The notes beneath the pieces were generated by a model. It worked only from the letters and a program-made list of their open reading frames with translations, was not told where the DNA came from and made no database searches. Positions 17,121 through 20,157 of a DNA stretch of 20,157 bases are shown one piece after another (the stretch's first letter is position 1; each line of letters starts with the position of its first letter). The position numbers and the translations under genes were made by a program. Source of the DNA: Poteriospumella lacustris (lineage: Eukaryota; Sar; Chrysophyceae; Chromulinales; Dinobryaceae); NCBI GenBank assembly GCA_008000375.1, contig SMOI01000099.1, positions 87,547-107,703 on the forward strand, read 5' to 3'.

Positions 17121-17170
17121 TTTTCCTCCGTTTTCCGCCGTTTTCCTCCCCTTTCCTCCCTTTTCCTCCC
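17121..17170. repeat. Five tandem 10-base pyrimidine units
   Basis: Five consecutive units of TTTTCCTCCC or a variant with one or two changes begin exactly every 10 bases. They lie 13 bases past the TTGTC array and about 230-280 bases upstream of the RCC1-like start. Confidence 0.9.
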
Positions 17171-17377
17171 TTGTGGGTTGGTGCGATGACGTTTGTGTTG
17201 GCAAGATCCTATTATATGTTGGAAGCGGAGTTGTGGCGTGGCGGCACGTGGCAATGGCAGCAATCCCGTTAAGAAAGCAGCTTTGTCTGATTCCGAATAT
17301 TCATGCGAGGCTACTGTGCTGTGCTCTGATCCTCTTTGAATTCAGCTGGTCATGCCCACGATGATTTACTGACGAAT

Positions 17378-17572
17378 ATGTCACGATGTGAATCGATGGT
17401 CGACGGGGCGATGAATAACATTTTGACCAACACTGTCGATGGAATTAAGCATCAGCTTGACACTTTAGGATCGTGCAACAACTGCGAGTTTCGCGTGTCG
17501 TGTTCCCCCCCTACAGTACAGTGTGCGCAGCGTACAGAGCATTCGGCATGGACATTGGACATTGGACATTAG
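17378..17572 (+). CDS. Doubtful small ORF, 64 residues
   Basis: ATG to TAG on the plus strand. Unlike its repetitive surroundings it has mixed composition, and its first half (SRCESMVDGAMNNILTNTVD and on to QLDTLG) has the spacing of an amphipathic helix, followed by CNNCEF. The frame is open upstream to 17330, and TTTGAATTCAG at 17335-17345 could be a splice acceptor, so this might be a downstream exon. I recognise no family. The C-terminal residues come from a TGGACAT repeat, which argues against a conserved end. A plus-strand gene here would fit the strand alternation of the window. Confidence 0.22.
   Translation: MSRCESMVDGAMNNILTNTVDGIKHQLDTLGSCNNCEFRVSCSPPTVQCAQRTEHSAWTLDIGH
17549..17569 (+). 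repeat. TGGACAT heptamer, three copies
   Basis: Three perfect tandem copies of TGGACAT occur just before the TAG that closes the small plus-strand frame. Confidence 0.95.
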
Positions 17573-18052
17573 ATGTTGATGTTTACAGGACACACGCAGA
17601 CACGACACGCGGGGCGTGAGAGGAAGCGCCGACGACGAGCACCGGTCGAGAGACCCGCGGCGGTGGCGCACGGCCGCAGCAGGAGCAGTACCGCTCGACG
17701 GCCACCGAGCGTCAACAGACGACGACGCTGCCCCAAACGACCAAATACAGCACGAACAGAAACACGCATGCGCCGTGCAGACACGCAGTGCTGCTCTGCG
17801 CCGCACAGGACACAGACACTGAAGATGACTCGCACACGGCGATGAAAAACGAGATAAAAAGAGAAAACAGAGAAAAGAGAGAAAAAAAAGAGAAAACGAA
17901 CGACAAAAAGCCCCATCCCACCCCACAACGGGGGCGGGGAAGGGGGGTTAGAGCAAGAGAGATTGAGGTGAGGCGGGGAGAGGGCGGTGGGCAGGGCACG
18001 CCTGCAACCAACACTCACTCCCCCCGCCCCCTAGAACGAATGAAAGACAAGA

Positions 18053-18112
18053 CGATAACCAAACGAAGCGATAACCAACGGGGCGATAACCAACGGGGCG
18101 AAAACGATTGGG
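18053..18112. repeat. 15-base minisatellite GCGATAACCAACGGG
   Basis: Two perfect copies (18068-18082, 18083-18097) are flanked by degenerate copies on both sides (about 18053-18067 and 18098-18112). Confidence 0.9.
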
Positions 18113-18432
18113 GCAACAGAATTGCGAGCACGCACGTCCATTCATTTAGTTCAGCATCGCTGTCGCTTTGGATGACGTGTGAGCGGAATAAAAACAAAAA
18201 GAGAACGACAACTAATTCTACAGCAAAATATGCCACCGCAGCCGCCACAGCCGCAGCGGACGTCAGTCGATGACGAGCGCCGCAGACGGGTCATTGTGAG
18301 GCGACGATGGCCCACTGACAAACAGGCGGACAGACAGACAGACAGGCCACGCAACAGCGATATGAACAACCAGCGAAACACGGATACACGAGATGAGAGA
18401 GACTCGTAGGCAAGAGGGAGGGGCAGGGGGCC

Positions 18433-18474
18433 GAGGAGAGGGACAGAGAGGAGAGGGACAGAGAGGAGAGGGGA
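18433..18474. repeat. 15-base purine minisatellite GAGAGGAGAGGGACA
   Basis: Nearly three tandem copies with almost only purines on the plus strand. Its sequence is close to mirror-symmetric, so triplex (H-DNA) formation is possible. Confidence 0.85.
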
Positions 18475-18925
18475 CCCGGGGTGGACAGAGGGACACGACC
18501 TAGCGCCGCAGAAACAGCTCGGAGACACGGAGACACAGATGCACAGAAACAGATGTACACGGACACACAGCAAAAGGGGTGAAACAGAGGCGCAACCCCA
18601 CAGCGATGAAAACAGTGACAAGGACCGGGGCACGAAACGAGACAGCCAGCGACACAGTCGCAGCTGACGGGGACAAAAAGAAGTGAAGAACAGACATTGA
18701 GAGGGACATTGAGAGGGGCATTGGGAGGGACAAGGACAGGGAGTGAGGCAGCCGTACGTATAGAAAAGAACAGGGGCACGGAACGGCCTCGCGGAGAGAT
18801 GGAGGAGCAGGCAGATGTACGGAGTGAGGACAGGGAGAGAGGAACGGCTGAGATACAGGACAGGGAGGGAGACGGCGGCACAGGGCGACACAGGGCGGCA
18901 CAGCAGCAGCGACAGAGCGTCTGTC

Positions 18926-20155
18926 TCACTGCTGCGCGGTCGGATGGACCGTGGCACCGGGCCACAACGCCCACCCCGCCCATGGCGGTCGCCACTGCGC
19001 CACCCATTGCGTCGCGAAGGAGCGTACCGCCTCGCGATGCGCGTCACCTTCGCACGGCGACGAGGCATCGCACGGTTTGCGTCGCGGCGAAAGAGCGTCA
19101 GTGGCCTGCGTCGAGTGACTCGTGCGACGCGAACTGCTCGGCTCAGACGTCGTCTGAAGGAGACCACTGCTGCCATCAGGCGCCGGCTTGACGCGCATTG
19201 ACAGCGACAGCGGCGTCCCGTCGCCATCGCTCTTTGTGACACGTTCCGACGACAACGACGCAGGCCGCAGAGGCAGCGTCAGCTCGTGCATCACGCTGGC
19301 CGTGACCTGTGGCTTCCACGACAGTCCCTGCATCACCGCGAGGGTATCGCATTCCACCGGTGGCTTCTTCCCACACGGCGCGGCCGAGGTCGCGTACACC
19401 GACAGCAGCAGCCGCTGCTGCTGGTCGCCGTGGTGACACTGCAGCCGCCCACCGACCCACGCCAGCAGCGTCTCCGCCGCCTGTAGCACGCGACCCAACG
19501 GCGACGCCGCCGCGTCACGCAGCAACGCCGCCAGCGACGGCGCCGCCGCTCCATCCGTCGTCTGGTGCGCCACCACCAACGACACGTTGAGGGCCTCGGC
19601 GGAGGCGTCGTAGAAGACAACGACCCGCTCCGTGGCGAAGACAGTCGACCGAGCGATGGCGTGGACCAGGGCGGCCGTGAGGACGCTCAAGACGTCCGGG
19701 TGGGTGAAGAGCGGCGTCTGGTCGTACGCGAAGAGGTTCGTGCTGCAGGGGATGTCCCGAGGCACCGTGTGGCTGGTGCAGGTGACGAGGTCGCTGACGG
19801 TCTGCAGCCAACGGCCGACGTGCATCGGTAGTAGCGCGGTCGATTGACATGCCTGTGGCGATGTGAAACGTGGAGTGAGCTCGTCTGAGGCGGGGAGGGC
19901 GATGGCCCGCGTGACAAAGCGAAGCGACACGTCGAGGAACAGCGACACGCGTTCGGTGCACCGCTGCAGTTCGTCGGTGTCGCGTCGGACGGCGGCCATC
20001 TCATCGCATCGCAGCCCGCGAGTCTGCGCGGCCACTTTGGCCTGCTGCCAATGGCAACGCGCTTCGTCAGACGCCCGGGTCAGTTCGTGCAGCGGCTGGG
20101 CGAGGAGCGTCAGCAGACTCTGATGCATCTGCACGCCGTTCAGGTACTGATCCAT
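18926..20155 (-). CDS. Degenerate histidine-kinase-like protein, possibly 5' partial
   Basis: The frame runs 409 residues from an ATG two bases from the window edge, which may be an internal methionine; upstream sequence is missing. Residues 11-80 resemble the paired helices of a dimerisation/phosphoacceptor domain: LLTLLAQPLHELTR aligns with the LANMSHELRTP box, keeping His23-Glu-Leu. Residues 140-258 follow an HATPase order: DVLSVLTAALVHAIARST (154-171) matches the N box with His in place of Asn; a strand pair VVVFYDASAEALNVSLVV follows; the GxG of the D box is missing; and LGRVLQAAETLLAWVGGRLQ (220-239) matches the last helix and GGR of the family. ATP binding therefore looks lost. The C-terminal 150 residues are Ser/Arg-rich with no receiver domain. 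The resemblance comes from motif order only and could be misleading. Confidence 0.5.
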   Translation of the reverse strand: MDQYLNGVQMHQSLLTLLAQPLHELTRASDEARCHWQQAKVAAQTRGLRCDEMAAVRRDTDELQRCTERVSLFLDVSLRFVTRAIALPASDELTPRFTSPQACQSTALLPMHVGRWLQTVSDLVTCTSHTVPRDIPCSTNLFAYDQTPLFTHPDVLSVLTAALVHAIARSTVFATERVVVFYDASAEALNVSLVVAHQTTDGAAAPSLAALLRDAAASPLGRVLQAAETLLAWVGGRLQCHHGDQQQRLLLSVYATSAAPCGKKPPVECDTLAVMQGLSWKPQVTASVMHELTLPLRPASLSSERVTKSDGDGTPLSLSMRVKPAPDGSSGLLQTTSEPSSSRRTSHSTQATDALSPRRKPCDASSPCEGDAHREAVRSFATQWVAQWRPPWAGWALWPGATVHPTAQQ

Positions 20156-20157
20156 GC

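Larger units (their letters stand above)
16893..17330. promoter_or_regulatory. Upstream region of the RCC1-like gene with repeat array
   Basis: No coding signal is seen. It contains a TTGTC array with a palindrome (17048-17108) and a 10-base-periodic pyrimidine tract (17121-17170), listed separately. It may serve the RCC1-like gene on the minus strand and possibly a plus-strand transcript to the right. Confidence 0.45.
17573..18925. other. Purine-rich repetitive region, 3' flank of the kinase-like gene
   Basis: 1.35 kb in which the plus strand is rich in A and G (C/T-rich in the sense of the minus-strand gene at 18926-20155). It holds two 15-base minisatellites and GAGAGGGACATT-type units near 18695-18735. 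AATAAA occurs at 18187-18192 on the plus strand. Long open frames exist on both strands only because of skewed composition; none looks like a real protein. Confidence 0.5.

Noticed and set aside
18187-18192. AATAAA as the 3' end of a plus-strand gene
   Set aside because: No credible plus-strand coding region leads to it, and it lies in A-rich purine DNA where the hexamer is expected by chance.
18151-19242. 363-codon minus-strand frame overlapping the end of the kinase-like gene
   Set aside because: It overlaps the better-supported frame and is mostly translated CT-rich repeats (Cys/Ser/Pro/Leu). The neighbouring frames are open as well.
1-20157. tRNA, rRNA, transposon or CRISPR content
   Set aside because: I looked for GGTTCGA-type B boxes, transposase or reverse-transcriptase motifs, long terminal repeats and regularly spaced direct repeats with unique spacers, and saw none. 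The repeats present are micro- and minisatellites.

Overview
The window is nuclear DNA of a GC-rich microbial eukaryote. It carries genes for spindle-checkpoint (MAD1) and spindle (NUSAP-like) proteins, spliceosomal introns of 61-71 bases with GTAAGT/GTACGT donors and CAG acceptors, an RCC1 protein with a mitochondrial presequence, and long low-complexity tracts (poly-Gly, poly-Gln, poly-His, Ala-Thr). I cannot place the lineage from this sequence; a free-living protist or a fungus/holozoan relative with few introns would fit.

Layout: (1) 331-2394 (+), a 687-residue protein of unknown function with one folded region and a glycine-rich second half; (2) 2395-5678, a 3.3 kb gene-poor stretch of simple-sequence DNA; (3) 5679-7663 (-), a four-exon ClC-type anion channel/transporter; (4) 8147-9163 (+), a cytosolic-type NAD malate dehydrogenase; (5) 9647-11986 (-), a SAP + Tudor-like protein with a NUSAP-type motif; (6) 12544-15207 (+), the spindle checkpoint protein MAD1; (7) 15501-16892 (-), a probable mitochondrial RCC1-repeat protein; (8) 16893-18925, a structured promoter-like block, one doubtful small ORF and repetitive DNA; (9) 18926-20155 (-), a degenerate histidine-kinase-like protein that may continue past the window edge.

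The clear genes alternate strand, giving divergent pairs (ClC/MDH and NUSAP-like/MAD1) with short shared upstream regions and convergent pairs (MDH/NUSAP-like and MAD1/RCC1). The most biologically coherent point is that two spindle genes share one 557-base divergent promoter region. That region holds three copies of a 7-base element, ACCCAGA/TCTGGGT, which also occurs in the ClC/MDH divergent promoter.

Other points are a SAP-Tudor-NUSAP domain combination, a eukaryotic ClC carrying a GPE rather than the usual GKEGP filter motif, a heptad-spaced TTGTC array beside a 10-base-periodic pyrimidine tract upstream of the RCC1 gene, one hexanucleotide (GGTGGC) expanded in coding and non-coding DNA on both strands, and pyrimidine-rich sense-strand 3' flanks on nearly every gene.
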